Positions 1 to 14,800 of a stretch of DNA of 64,000 bases are shown piece after piece. The DNA lies in assembly GCA_949358305.1 (NCBI GenBank), contig OX442324.1, positions 4,718,001-4,782,000 on the forward strand, read 5' to 3'. The translations under genes were made by a program, and so were the position numbers. The notes beneath the pieces were generated by a model that saw nothing but the letters and a program-made list of their open reading frames with translations, was not told the origin of the DNA and made no database searches. Numbering within the stretch: position 1 is the stretch's first letter; each line of letters begins with the position of its first letter. Origin of the DNA: Strigamia acuminata. Taxonomy: Eukaryota > Arthropoda > Chilopoda > Geophilomorpha > Linotaeniidae.

Positions 1-295
1 AATCGTATCGAGTCAGTGCAATATTTTTTTTCTTTTTTTTTTAAAAAAAATCAAATCCGGCATAAAAAAATCTAAGTTATTTATTAACGTTCCAAGTAAT
101 TTACAAAAAAAAAAAAAAAAAATTGAAGGAAAAGAAAGAAAAAAAATGTTAGTCAAGTTGCACGGCCGAATGTTTTTACTGTGATAAAATCAGGGAAAGT
201 CTCAGCAAATCCAGTTGAGATCCCCCCATTAATTAATTTGAAAAAAAATAAAATTTTGAATTTTCCGTCTGGAGTTTGGTTTCATTCTTGAAATA

Positions 296-1820
<1,525 letters not shown>

Positions 1821-2372
1821 GTTTGTTTGATTAGCTCTGACGGTTGGAAAGATGGAGAGAAAATGCTTAAGGGAGCCACAAATTAGAGTGAAAACCATGC
1901 ATTCGTCAAGTCGCCATTTCAAACTTCGCACATAAATTATTCGTTGCCTATAGTTACGAACGAATCGAGGTCAAGTTTGGAGTAATAGCAAATTTTCTAG
2001 TTTGATTAAATTTTATTTTGAAATAATATTATTTCATTTGTTTGATTACCCCAACGTACAATTGTGTTAAATTCTGATAAAAGATAACTGAATCTTTTCG
2101 ACCATGATGCTTTGCTGGTACGGTACAAGAGAAACGGGAATGCAACGGCAACTGGCGGCAACTTATTAAGACGTGGATTTTGGGTGAATTTTGTTTACTC
2201 GACTCATTCACCTTGGATCTTAATATTTGTGTTCGTTTTTGTCGATTGACGTTGCTGAACTCTTTTATATTGTGTATTATATATTTAATTTGAATGACCT
2301 AACTCGATATTTGTTCGAGATTTGAGCATTTTCTCTCTCCTTGATCCTCGTTTTTGCTTCTCAACAAACAAA
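1821..2372. promoter_or_regulatory. Divergent spacer between LANCL3-like and TMEM35A
   Basis: 552 bp between two oppositely directed start codons, so it must hold both promoters and 5' UTRs. No clear TATA box or other recognisable motif was found. Inference from gene layout only. Confidence 0.4.
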
Positions 2373-2995
2373 ATGGCGTCTGTCGTTTTGAAAACATTGT
2401 CAATTTTGTTAGGATTGTTTTTTCTATTTGTTGGTGCAATGAAATTAACACCTCACATTAGCAAAGATATGCATAAAGATATAGTGAGTTTGTTTTTGTA
2501 TATCGATGTGTTGTGATGATTGAGCATTGTGTAAATTGACTGTTTTAAAATTATTCTTTAGAGAAAAGGATTCATTCAATATGCGAAAGTGTTTCCACTG
2601 AGTCAAACTTTAGGATTTAAAGTCTCGTCGAAAATGTACAGGAAATGTGTTGGTTGGGCTGAAGTATTTTGCGGGTTTACCCTGATTTTTATCCCTGGTA
2701 AGAAAACCAAATGAGAATCAAATAGAAAAAAACTTTAAAAAATATTTATTTCTCTGTTATTTTTCTTTCCCCTGGAGGTTTCTTAAAACAAGTGGCGAAT
2801 TTAATTCTTCTTATGATGATGTTGGGAGCCGTTTACACTCACTACGCAATCGGAGAGAAATTCGAGCGCACTGCGCCGTCAATCGTCTTCACATTCATGC
2901 TGGCATGTCGGTTCATAATTTACGTTCAAGATTGGCAAAAACGGAAAGAAGGATTACAAATTTCAGCTCTTACAAAAGAAGGAAAAATAGATTGA
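2373..2995 (+). CDS. TMEM35A: TMEM35A / NACHO acetylcholine-receptor chaperone
   Basis: Small ER membrane protein of the DoxX-like TMEM35 family. The vertebrate member NACHO promotes assembly of nicotinic acetylcholine receptors. Three exons, 2373-2483, 2562-2697 and 2778-2995, join in phase to 154 aa (human about 167). Visible features are a first hydrophobic helix (LLGLFFLFVGAMKL), the segment GFKVSSKMYRKCVGWAEV, and further hydrophobic helices (VANLILLMMMLGAVYTHYA and IVFTFMLACRFII) before a short charged tail. Helix order, length and the GAMKLTPHIS stretch match the family. Orthology is confident; the receptor-chaperone role in this organism is inferred. An AATAAA lies near 3485. Confidence 0.9.
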
Positions 2996-4281
2996 ATTGA
3001 ATATTGAGATACGGCGAATCATGCGGAAGAGAAACCAAAAAAAATAAACACTTCCCGTTTTCCAACAGGTTTTTGCAGGATAGAAATTAGAAATGTAGTT
3101 TCTAGCAATTTTTTAATCATGACTTAATCAAATTACTACAATTTTTTAAAAAGTAAACAAAAAAGTAATGATTATTTACAATTTGGTTGAGATGTTACAC
3201 TCGCAAATTGTTTTTATTTATTTATATTTTTGTATACATTTTTGTAAATTTCTTTTTCTTTGATGTGTTTAGCTCAAGAATGTTTATTTATTTATTTTTT
3301 ATTTATGTGAATAGAGTATTTTTATTGTAAGATTGTTTTCACAGTCTCACCTGTTATTTCGTACAAAGTATTCCAGTCTATTACTGTCTTCGAAGTCATT
3401 CCAATTTAATGCCTACTTTTTATATTATTTGTAAACGATAATCTAGTCGGTGTTTTTTTTGTAAATATTTCCATTGATTCCATTAAATAAAACTTTACTT
3501 CCGAGTAAAATTTTTCATACAAACAATTTAGAAAAATTGGAATGTAAACTGTTTGACTTTATTGAAATAACTACCCAGATTGATATGCAACTGTACTGTA
3601 CATGACTAACAAACTACTTCTTAACTAACACTACTCGCTCTACAGTGCAAAGTAATGAGCAACACACCATTACACGGATTATATGTACAAAAGAAAAATT
3701 TGCCTGCCCAGAAAAAGAAGTTCAAAACAAGCCAGACAAATTTGGCAACCAAAAAAAAACAACTTATGTACATTACACAACCTAATTTGGCAAAATACAA
3801 AACAAATTCAATTTTTCTTTGTAAAAGGCACAGCAAGAGATGGAAGTCGGGCAATTTCTAATATTTTGCAAGCAAAAAATCTTCATTTCAATTGTTAAAT
3901 AAAACATGAGCTTTCAATTAACATCTGTTCTAAAAAAATTCAGCAAAAAGACATTGTTCCAATACTAAAAAATGAGGCAATTTCGTCGTTTAAATAAGAA
4001 AACAAAAAAACAAAATGATTTTTCTAAATTTACATTTCAATAATACCTATTCTAAAACTATATCACTAAATTTTTTTTTTGAAATTTTTTTTAATTAAAA
4101 CAAATAAGGAAAAAATACAAATAAATTCAATACACAGTAATTGTTCTGTAACTGCATTGAGGTTTTTTTTCTTTTTGTCACGTAAAAAAAAAGCACACCG
4201 GTTTGAAGATTTGATGGTAACTTTTCATTGCAGTTTCTGCAAAGAGGGGCTCGCTTAACATCGGTGCGTAAGTTCCTCCAT
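2996..4281. other. Convergent 3' spacer (TMEM35A / akirin)
   Basis: 1.29 kb of AT-rich DNA between two converging stop codons. It should contain both 3' UTRs; AATAAA near 3485 is a plausible TMEM35A polyadenylation signal. The small ORFs at 3621-3898 overlap on both strands, are Lys/Asn- or Phe-rich and resemble no family. No other feature seen. Confidence 0.5.
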
Positions 4282-5077
4282 TCATGATAAATCTATTAAT
4301 GATTAAAAAAAATAAATAAATAAATAAACAATAAAACTCAACATGTTTTAACTTACAGCTTGGAACAGCCTCAAACTTTTTCTGGATTTGATCGTAAGTG
4401 AATTTAACGAAAGTATCGTATTGTTCCGACAATTTGGTCATCAGAACCTCATCGTATTCCCCACGAATTTGATCTTCACGGTCCTTCAGCATGCGTTCAC
4501 AGATCAGTCCCACTTGGCGAAAAGTAAATAAAGGCTGGTCAACGCGTTTAGACGTCGAGGCAGCTGCTGTTGTGAAAATGCAAAACATTAAAAGATATCA
4601 GCACAAACGCTGAATAAGCACTTGAAATTACCATTGACAACAGACATCGGAGATGCTGGCGATTCGGTGGTCATACTTTCACTAGGAGGACTAAAATGTA
4701 GTTGTTTGCGACGTTGTAGTCTTCTTATTTCCTCTCGAACATTGGCAGCAATTTGATCTAAAACATAATATCATTTAAAATATTATTCCCATTTATTAAA
4801 TATTAAACTTTAGTCGGTTTCGACTCCATTCGATTCGTGTTCGAAATGCTTCGTTCGATTTTTTTGCTTTTTTAAAAAATTAAAAATTAAAAATTAAAAA
4901 ACCTGGCGAAAGTTTTGCGGCGGCGGAATCGAACGGGGATGGATTGAGTTCATGAGCTTTAGTTGGGGCAGATGTTGGAGACATCGTAATAGGCATACAG
5001 CGTCTTCTCTTCGCTCGCTGCGATGGACTATGCAAGTGATCGAACTCAAGAGGCCTTTTCAGAGTAGCACACGCCAT
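4282..5077 (-). CDS. akirin: Akirin nuclear cofactor (four exons, complete)
   Basis: Akirins are small nuclear proteins that link transcription factors (NF-kB/Relish, Twist) to chromatin remodelling; the tick homologue is subolesin. Exons 4903-5077, 4632-4757, 4357-4566 and 4282-4292 give 173 aa. The start is the classic [13 protein letters not shown], followed by the nuclear localisation signal AKRRRCMP, the middle segment [20 protein letters not shown], and the highly conserved C-terminal helix [19 protein letters not shown] through [11 protein letters not shown], ending in SYLS. The last exon is only 11 nt (completing S, then YLS and stop), so ORF callers miss it. The sequence resembles arthropod akirins more than vertebrate ones. 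It is divergent from SHPRH. Confidence 0.96.
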
Positions 5078-5925
5078 TTTTTCTCCGACCGACCTTCAAA
5101 TGACGTTAATAAAATTGTTCAAACCGATAACAGCAAAAGTTGATTGGTAGCTTAAAGAAAGAATTAAACACTCCTAGTCACTTTTGCGGACAATTTTAGG
5201 AGATTGGAAATCGCAAAAAACGGATGAATCCAGATACCAGAATGTCCCCTTGTTCAAGCCTAAAATGGCCGTACAAAAATTAGTCTCGCCTTCAAACGAG
5301 ATGGAAGCCTCGAGACAGCAGTGCGCATGCGTCCGTGCTGTATCGAATGAAAATGAGCGTTAGAGGAATCGAAGCACGTTCTATGGCAAGCCATTTCATT
5401 CGTAAAACCATACCAAACAATAAGAATGTTTATTATTCTACCAAATCATTCATTTAATATTTGAAATTAAATTAAATATAAAAAAATAATATTTTGAACA
5501 TCAAATAAACAAATTTTATTTAAAAAAAATTATTTTTCCAAAAGATATAATTAAAAACTGAACCGCACCACATTCGAATGGAACGTGGCGTACCATACAA
5601 ATCGAACCTCGCGTGGCTCCATAACAACGACAACAAAAAAATTCTTGCCTGTACTTGCATGAAAGGGTCATTTGATCGTGTGAATGTGCTTTTGTTTGGA
5701 AAAAAAAATTACAATTTTATCCATTTTAATTCACCCCTTTTTTTAATTTCATGTTTTTCATTGTCTTTAAAAGAACACACATATATATTTTGGCTCGTCG
5801 AATTAATGAACGAAAGGAAAAAATGTATGGAATGGAATGAGTGACTCTTTCAGAATGTTCTATTAATTTTATAAAGGAAACTTGTTTAACCCTACGAGAA
5901 AATTCAAATCTTGACTGCATTCAAC
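5078..5925. promoter_or_regulatory. Divergent akirin/SHPRH promoter spacer
   Basis: 848 bp between divergent start codons. It contains one perfect core NRF1-type palindrome (next entry), in the half nearer akirin. The small ORFs inside show no family resemblance. Confidence 0.45.
5322..5331. promoter_or_regulatory. NRF1/ewg-like site TGCGCATGCG
   Basis: The palindromic core TGCGCATGCG matches the NRF1 consensus (YGCGCAYGCGC), typical of housekeeping promoters, about 245 bp upstream of the akirin start. A single site in a plausible place; function not shown. Confidence 0.4.
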
Positions 5926-8900
5926 ATGCCCCGTCTCAAGACAATATCCCGTAAAATCAACGAGGCTCAACAAAAAAATTTATCGTGGAATTTACTTCAA
6001 TCCCCCGCGGATCAAAATTTGAATTTTCCACAAGAAGCTTTAATCGGAATAGAAAAAACCGGCTTGGTTCCCGTAAAGAAGAAAATGCGAAGAACCAAGA
6101 AAAACTACTTCGATTTACTCGTTCCCGAGTTGCAGGACCTCATTTGTAAACACGACTATTACATTGCAATTCAAATGAAGAAAAACATTCGATTTAACGA
6201 AGTTGTATGCTTATTGGGACATGTTGATGTTATTCTTGATCAACTGAAAGCTCCGTACGCTTTGCCGAATTGTGTCGAGTTTTGGTTGTACGTAAATGAA
6301 GCGGACGTAACTAAAAGTTTTGTTTATTTTGAGGAATGGAATTATACGATTGACGATTCGGTCACTGCCAATTTTTATCTCGTTGAAAAATTACCGCCAC
6401 TCAATTTGATGGCAAGCTTACGCGTGAAACAGTGTTTCACGATGTGTCTTCATTCCTACGATGCAATTCAAAGGAAATTGTCATTAGGCATTTTACTGAA
6501 GAACAATGCGGTCACTCGCCTCGATTTTCCAAGTGAGGCACCGAGAATTAAGCCGAATACTGCTATTCAAATTACGGTTGAGTATCTCTACAACATTTCT
6601 CCGCCAGGTAATCGCTCGAAAATGTTTATACACCGGTATATATTTTTTAGGGATTAATTTGCTTTTATTTTTAGATTATTCTGCGATTAAACGCATTAGA
6701 AAACACGATATCAATGGTATGTATGCCGCTGTTAAGGCAATTCATGCTCGTAGAAGATTGGAGGAGATTGACATCGATAATCCGTATCTTTTACCTAAGT
6801 TACGGCCGTATCAAATTAACGCTGTAGTTTGGATGTTGCACCAAGAGCAACGGCGTCGTCTTTCACGCGGTATTCATTGTCTTTGAAAATTACAATTTTG
6901 CTTCTATATATTTTATTTTTATTTTATTTAGATAACGAAGTACATCAGTTATACCAAATAGTGAAAACTTATGACAATAAAGTTTTTTATTACAATAAAT
7001 TTGGAGGATAGTAAGAAAAGCTTGATTTTTTTTTTTAAAAAAAAATTATAAGATTTATTAAATGTTTGTTTGTTTTTTTAGTTTAACTATGGAAAAGCCG
7101 TTACGGGTTGCATCTAAACCCGGTGGGATTTTAGCGGATGAAATGGGTTTGGGAAAAACTGTTGAAGTTTTGGCTTGCGTGTTGTGCAATCCCCGAAGAG
7201 ATGCACAGGAATTCGAGGTACCTTCGATTGTAGAAAACAGTATGAACTTCTTTCTCATTAAATATTTTATAATAGGATTTTGATTATTGCGATGATGACT
7301 CAGGGTTTATTAACCCTCCAAATCGAACTGGCCCTTCGGTTCGAACTAGTCCTCTGGTTCGAACTGTCCCTCCGAATCGAGCCGGCCCTCCGAATCGAAC
7401 TGGCCCACCGAATCGAACTGGCCCTTCTGTTCGAACTAGTCCTCTGGTTCGAACTAGCTTACAGGATCGAATTAGCCCACCGGAATGTGAAATTGACTTT
7501 TTGACTGACGAGAGATCGAGTTCGGCACGTGAAGCTGACAGCGAAGTGGCTCATCATTTAAGAAACGAGATGATTGTTGGCCCTAGCACTTCGTCTTCTA
7601 CGCGCTTCTCAGATTTTAGTGAATCTGTTAGGCCAGAATCGATTTTTTCGTGCATTTGCGGTTTATTTGAAAATGAGACGGGATTAGAAGATCAAATTCA
7701 GTGTTTGGAATGCGGATTATGGCAACATACCAGATGTGTTCGTTACGACAAGAATTATGGAAGATATTATTGTTTGCATTGTTGGGTTGCACGAGTAAGA
7801 GAAGTTGTTTTCATTGTTTTTGTTTTTTTTTTTAAAGCAAGGGAATGTTTTATATCTTAGGCACCCGTACGGTCTAGAGCAACGCTCATTGTTTGTCCGG
7901 GGTCGATTCACAAGCAATGGCTCGATGAAATCAAACGTCACGTTCAAAAAGATGCGCTCAAAGTTTTTAACTATTGCGGAGTATACAAATTCGGTTTTAT
8001 TCAACCACCAAAACTAGCTGATAATGATATCGTAATAACAACGTATGAAACGCTTCGAAAAGAGCTGCATTATGTTGATTTACCACACAGTAACAGTTGA
8101 GTTTTTATTAAATTTTTAATTTTCAATTGAGATTGTCTAATTGATTGATTTCTAGGTGATGCCGGGCGACGATTTCGAAATCCCAAACGTTTTATGCCGA
8201 TTCCTAGCCCATTAACAGCTGTGGAATGGTGGAGAATCTGTCTGGACGAGGCTCAGATGGTGGAAACAATAACGACTAGAACCGCAGAGATGGCATTGCG
8301 ACTGCAAGCTATTAATAGGTGGTGTATCACTGGGACTCCAATTCAGAAAAGTATTGAAGGTAATAATCGAATGTTTTTGGAGGGAAGTTTTTTTGTTTTA
8401 AATATGGTTGTTTTTTTTTAACGTGCAGATTTGTACGGTCTGCTTTTATTCCTCGGAAACGATCCGTACTCGGTGAAAGCGTGGTGGCGACAATGTTTGT
8501 ACGAACCGTATTGCTACGGCGAAACTGAACTGATGCATAATGTTTTGAGTCAAATTTTGTGGCGCACTGCCAAGGTCGATGTTTTGGACCAAATCCGACT
8601 GCCCGAACAACATGAAGAAATTCATTACTTGCGTTTCTCGCCCATAGAGGAGTATTTTTACCGTCAACAACACGTAGATTGTTCACGTGAAGCCTTAGTT
8701 TGTTTTGATAAAACGACCGATTGGAACGTAAAATTAAGCTCTTTGGATCGCAAAACTTTAGCAAATGTAAATAACAGCAGCAAAAAAATTGAATTTGTTT
8801 TGAAGCTAATTTCATGTGCATTCGTTGAATTTAGTATTTGGGACCCGTTCTGCGACTGCGTCAAGCATGTTGCCATCCTCAAGCAGTGAAAGGTCAATTT

Positions 8901-11504
8901 ATATCTATTCACAAGAATACGTTGACGATGGAGGAACTTTTGGTGCAAATGATTAAGAAAACCAAAACGGAAGCGGAGGAAGCTCACCGACAGCACGTCG
9001 CTGCTTTGAACGGTTTGAGAGTCAATTTTACGTCATGACGATTACATTTTAATGGATGTTGTTGTCGTAGGTTTAGCTGGATTGTTCATCATCCGAGAAG
9101 AGTGGGCACAAGCGGCAGAGAAGTACCGAGATGTGTTGCGATTAGCGTCGGAGGAGTATGAGAACGTGAAAACTGATAAAATGCAAATATTGCACGCGTT
9201 GCATAATTTAGCTGAGGTTTTAATTTTAATTTTAATGAAAAATTTAATTGTTTAGTTTTTGTAATTTATTTTTCTTTTATTTTAGTTGCTGGATGCTTCA
9301 CATGCAGATATCCCACCGACACTTCGCGACGATAAATTGAAAGAAGAAGCCGAGGAAATTCGAAGAATGTACTTGGCTAAGTGTTCGGCTAAAGTTGCTC
9401 AGGGACAGGAAGCGTTGGAAGCTGTTCAAGATATGTGCAAAGATGTGGAAAGGCAGTTGAGAAATTGCGGGAGTTGTTGGTGGATCGAAACGTTGCACAC
9501 GTTGGAAAGGCAATTTTTGAAGGATGAATTACTTGAAAGAATTCGAGTTGATTTGTTAGAAACTGGAAATATGAAAAAACAGAGTGTCGCTAATCAGTTT
9601 AGAAGTATAAGCGGTCTGAAATTAGTCATCACTACCCAATTGGACAGTTTGACGAGCGCTCATGATACTTTGGTGAAAGCAGTGATGCAGTTAGAAATGA
9701 TTCCTGATCAGATGGAAGTGAATGCTGCAGTTGCGTGCCATTTAAGACCGACTGAAAAGAAGCCTCCAAAGTATGAACATTTGTACCTGTAGTGTAAAGT
9801 TTTATTTTTTATTTTTTTTATTTTTTTTTAGGTGCACCTATTGCCGCGTTCATGAATTATTTAATCGATACGAAGGACGATTATTCAGCTTTTCGACTGG
9901 GGACAAGTATTTCGATTTTTCGTTGATTTTTTTTAGAAATTGATTTTTAAATTACGTTTATGAAAATCCATAGATTGTCGATCGAACCTGATAACAGCGA
10001 GGACGCTTTACTGGGGCCATTAAGACGAGGAACTTGGGCCGACAGTGAAGTGGAAAAAATTCTTAAAGTTATTTGCAGTTTTGCAAAAAGTCATAACAGT
10101 TAGTATTTGTTTTTAGTGAAATTTGTTTGCCACTTTATAATTTTATTTTTTGAATAGCTTATGAAGAAGGTGAATTAGAAGATGCAGCTGTCGATATTAA
10201 GTTATTTGACGCGTGGAAGAAAGAATTTAAAGTGCGTAATAATATTTGTTTTAACTTTATTTCTTTTCTTAAATTATTGTTTGTCTTTCGTCAGGCTTTG
10301 AGGACAATTTGGATGCAAATTCGCGATTACGTATCTGCAGTTGATGAATTAAACATGGCCACCATACGTCTCAGACTGCGACTGCCCCAAGAGCCAAAAT
10401 CAGATCGACCAGAGCCAAATTTATTGGAAATGTCCGAGGTAATGTAATAATGAGTAAATTGTCAGGGTCTTATTTAAGTTGCAATTGAATTCCAGATCGA
10501 TCATCATAGACTTAAACTTCAGTCCGATAAAATCGTATCCACGAACGAAAAGAAGAAAAAATTAGGCCAACTATTGTACCTTAAAAACTTGGCCAAATCC
10601 GATCTCGGCAAAGGAAAAGGGAATAATCCAGAACCATGTCCGATCTGCCAAAAGAATTTGGGAGAACAGTGGAATGTCCTCCAATGCGGGCACTCTTTCT
10701 GCGTTGATTGCATACAAGTTTTGATATCGCAATCGGCGATTAGCAGCCGCGTAAAGTCTGTTAAATGTGCAATTTGTCGCCAGCCCACCTTGCATAGAGA
10801 AATATCGTACATAAATACCCAAGCTGAGGAAGATGAAATCGAGGAAATACCAGTGAAAGTAAGCTTCAATACAATTAAATTTGGTGGATTAAAGAGAGAG
10901 AAAAAAAAATGTATTTCTACAGGGAAGTTATTCAACAAAAATTGAATGGATAGTAAGGACAATACTCAAGATTAAAGACGAAGAACCGACTGCAAAGGCG
11001 TTAGTTTTTTCAACGGTAGGTGCCAATTGTCAAATGATTCCGACCGTAAGTTTTTTCAACAATTTTTGTTTTATTGGTTAGTGGAATGACGTCCTCGATG
11101 TGTTAGCCAAAGCACTGCTCGAAAATAAGATTCGGTTCTGCAGTCTGGCTACAAATAAGTTCCACGAGAATTTGGCCAAGTTTAAGACGGATTCGACAAT
11201 TACCGTGCTGTTGTTGCCCGTGCACTCGGGCGCTAATGGTCTGAACTTAATCGAGGCAACACACGTGTTGCTAGTCGAGCCGATTTTGAATTCTGCGAGT
11301 GAGTTGCAAGCGATTGGGAGAGTTCACCGAATCGGACAATACAGGGACACTTTTGTGCACAGATTTTTAGTGAAGAATACGATCGAGGAACGAATGTATT
11401 TGATGCTTAAGCCGCTTTACACTGAAGTTACAAGTCACGAAACCGAAGAAAATATGTTGACTATTAGAGATCTAAGAAATTTGTTTGTGGACGAAAACAG
11501 TTAA
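5926..11504 (+). CDS. SHPRH: SHPRH: SNF2/PHD/RING ubiquitin ligase
   Basis: Nuclear SNF2-family ATPase and RING E3 ligase; the human and yeast (Rad5) relatives polyubiquitinate PCNA in DNA damage tolerance. Many short introns. The ATG at 5926 was chosen; an upstream in-frame TTG at 5911 was ignored. In order: Walker A in DEMGLGKT (7137-7160); a PHD finger from CICG to CLHC (about 7648-7780); DEAQ helicase box (8245-8256) within [13 protein letters not shown]; a long insertion with PPTLRD and HLRP motifs; a C3HC4 RING from CPIC to CAIC (10636-10790); and the C-terminal helicase lobe with [11 protein letters not shown] (11307-11339). No break seen. The linker-histone H15 domain expected between Walker A and the PHD finger is not visible; a hexapeptide repeat lies there. 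Convergent with ATP7, 299 bp apart. Confidence 0.95.
7315..7476 (+). repeat. 18-bp in-frame minisatellite in SHPRH
   Basis: Nine consecutive 18-bp units encode [48 protein letters not shown] and LQDRIS. The trio [17 protein letters not shown] occurs twice, so a higher-order duplication is visible. The array lies in the SHPRH reading frame between the ATPase motif and the PHD finger. Confidence 0.9.
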
Positions 11505-11803
11505 CGTGTAACGTGTAAATCAATTTTGATCCAATCAATAAACAATGTCTCCTTTTTAGTTTTAATTCATCTTTTCGTAAATTTCGAATTTAAAAATATC
11601 AAATAATATCCAGGATAAAGAGTAGTTATACAATCATTGGAATCATCGAATTCAAGAATTTCGGAAAAATTACTTATGTACACATTATCATATGAAGTAT
11701 ACTTCGTATTCCAGTGATAGGAGTCTTTTGTTGATAAATATATCTGAATTAAACACATAAGAAGACAAATAAAACAAAAAAAAATGTAATTTAACATTAA
11801 ATC

Positions 11804-14800
11804 TCATATTTTATCCCTTTCCAAGTCATTTTCGTCAACACCCTTCAACAGGTGATGACCCTCTACCGACTGTTGCGGCGCCCAGCCCAAAATCCGACTA
11901 AACGACGACGACTTGAATAGCGAATTCTTTGAACCCATCCCTATGTTGTCATCTTCGCCGCGGTGTACAGAAATGTCGTCCAAATCCAACGCCGTGCTCT
12001 TGGAGCGAATGCTTTGCAGATATTCGTTTGTTTCCAACTTCTCTCGCGTGGGCTTTTTGTAACTGAAATTGAAAGGTGAAAAACATTAGCGAGAAAACTC
12101 GGAGGGATAACAAGTTGGAATTTGAAAATTACAATTTAAGAAATAGTGAAGAGCAAACGACGGAAACCGACGATAAGGCCATGGCCGCAGAACCCATCCA
12201 CGGCTGGAGAGAGAAACCAACGGGAATAAAAACTCCGGCTGCGACCGGGATTCCAATCAGATTGTAGATACTAGCAAAAATAAAATTAAGACGGATTCGC
12301 CAAACCGTTTTGCGCGACAAATGAAGACACCCAACGACATCTAATAAGTCGTTCTGAAAAAAAAAACAAAAAAAAACACATTAATTCATTCGATTAAAAA
12401 ACAACAAATCATCATTTTTCCTACTCTGATGAGAACTACATCAGCAGCTTCGACCGCTACATCTGTGCCAGTTGCTATGGCGATCCCCACGTCAGCTTTT
12501 GCAAGTGCTGGCGAATCGTTGACACCGTCGCCCACCATCGCAACTTTGTGTCCTTTCGATTGCAATTGGGCAATTTTCGCAACCTTGTGCGAAGGCAACA
12601 CTTCAGCAAACACTCTGGAGATGCCGACCTGGCGAGCGATTGCGGTGGCAGTCTTTTTGTTGTCGCCAGTCAGTAAAATCACGTCCATTCCCTGTTTCTT
12701 CAAGGTGTACACTGTCAAGTGCGCTTCCGATTTCACAGTGTCGGCCACGGCAAGAATGGCGATAAGTACACCGTTGATTGCACACAAAACGGCGGTTTGA
12801 CCCTTCTCTTCGTTCTCCTCCATCACTTCATTGATGTCGTCTTCGACTGAAATCCCATTCCGCAGCATCCATTCGCGGTTACCAATCAGCACTTCGTACT
12901 TCATGGGACCTTCTAGAGGCAAGAAAGAGAAGAGAAAAATTAAAATCATTCATTAAATAATGGCGAGAAAACAATCAACCTGGTTGGTTATTAATTGTGG
13001 CGTTTTTTCTTGCAGGACTTCTGCTCTTAAGACTGTTGTCCACTACAACGCCGTCAATTGATTCCTCGTTCTTCTGCATGTTTAAATGACTCGCGTTTTC
13101 CATGTTCAGAAGTCCGTCCGCTTTTTTAGCCGACTGCAACATGCTATCTATGTTGGACACTTCGCATTTAAGTCCACAACCGGGTATGGATTGAAAATTC
13201 GAACAATTCCCCATCGTTTCAGTCCGCAAAATCTGTAATGTGGAAGAAAACAAAAATGAAGAAATGTCGCAGTTTTCTATCATTTACCAAATTTATTTCA
13301 CCTTTTTCGCAAATTTCGTGATGGCATTAGCAATTGGATGCTCGCTGTTGGCTTCGGCCGTTCCAACTACAGCGAGAATTTCAGATAAAGTGCAAACGGT
13401 TTCATCCACCAAGATGCATATTCTAGTCATTGTAGGTTCGCCATGTGTAATGGTGCCCGTTTTATCAAACACAACCGTTTTAACCTGTTCAATAACGATA
13501 GAAAATTAATTTCTTGCTTAATTGTTAACAGAATGAAAACGAAAACCTTGTGAGCCATTTCTAATGCTTCAGCTCCTTTAATCAAAATCCCATTCTGTGC
13601 TCCGACTCCAGTTCCCACCATCACAGCTGTTGGTGTAGCTAATCCGAGCGAACAAGGACACGCTATTGATAACACGGTGATAGCAAATCGAAAAGCAAGT
13701 TGAAAAATAACTTCGTGCTTTGTAAAATGTGTTGAATGATCCCCGTGATTCTATTGCACAGAAAAAGATAAACAAAACAAAAATCAGTAAAACAAATTAA
13801 TTGTGTGGTTAAAACGCCTTACGGGGTGAAAATACTTTGAAATTAAATCGATGTCGTAATATCCAATAGAAGCCCATCCGATCATAGTCACCAAGGACAC
13901 AATAACCACCATAGGCACGAAATAACTAGCAATTTTGTCAGCCAATTGCTGAATGGGTGCTTTAGATGTTTGTGCTTCTTGAACCAATTTGACAATTTGC
14001 GCTAAAGTAGTGTCCTTCCCGATATGCGTCGCTTTAATTAACAGCATTCCGTTCTGATTAATTGATCCACTAATAACTTGTGACTCTGGTTTCTTGAACA
14101 CAGGCATCGATTCTCCTGTGATGAGAGATTCATCTGCCATAGACGTGCCGTGAATGACACGACCATCAACTGGAATTTTAGCACCAGGCAGCACCTGAAA
14201 TTTCACACGTCCAATTAATATTACTATTATTTTGTATTTTTTTTTAATAAACACCTTTAATGTATCGCCCCTTTGGACCAACTCGACGTCTATTTGTTTT
14301 TCCGAAACCACCTGCATTCCCTTCCCGAGCGTAACCAAAGTTGCTTCGGTTGCTTGCAGGGACATCAATTTGGCCAACGCTTCGGATGTTTTTCCTTTGG
14401 CGACATTTTCTAACCAACGTCCAAGAGAGATAAATACAAATAACATGGGAGGAGTATCAAAGAAAGTGTGAGGACTCGAATCCATTTGGAGGGCCATTGC
14501 TGAGATCAAAGCTCCTAAAGAATAAATGTAAGAAACGCTTGTTGCGAGTACGACGAGAACATCCATGTTGGCAGAACCGTGAGAAATGGATTTGTAAGCT
14601 TGCACATAAAAATGTCTACCGCCAATAAACTGAAATGGAAAAAAAAGGCATTTAAAATAAATCACGCTTCATTTCCCGCTATTACTTACTTGTACAGGCG
14701 TGGATAATAGGAAAAGAATCAGGTTTTCGTAGTTTAAACCAGGCATTATGCAACATTCGTGTTCACCAGTCACAATCTGAGCGGTCATGTAGTAAGTCAT

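Noticed and set aside
1821-1931. Upstream Met (MRSLKWRLDEC...) as LANCL3 start
   Set aside because: The family begins close to the NPYDDY motif; the extra 37 residues look like translated 5' UTR. Position 1820 gives 418 aa, the expected length.
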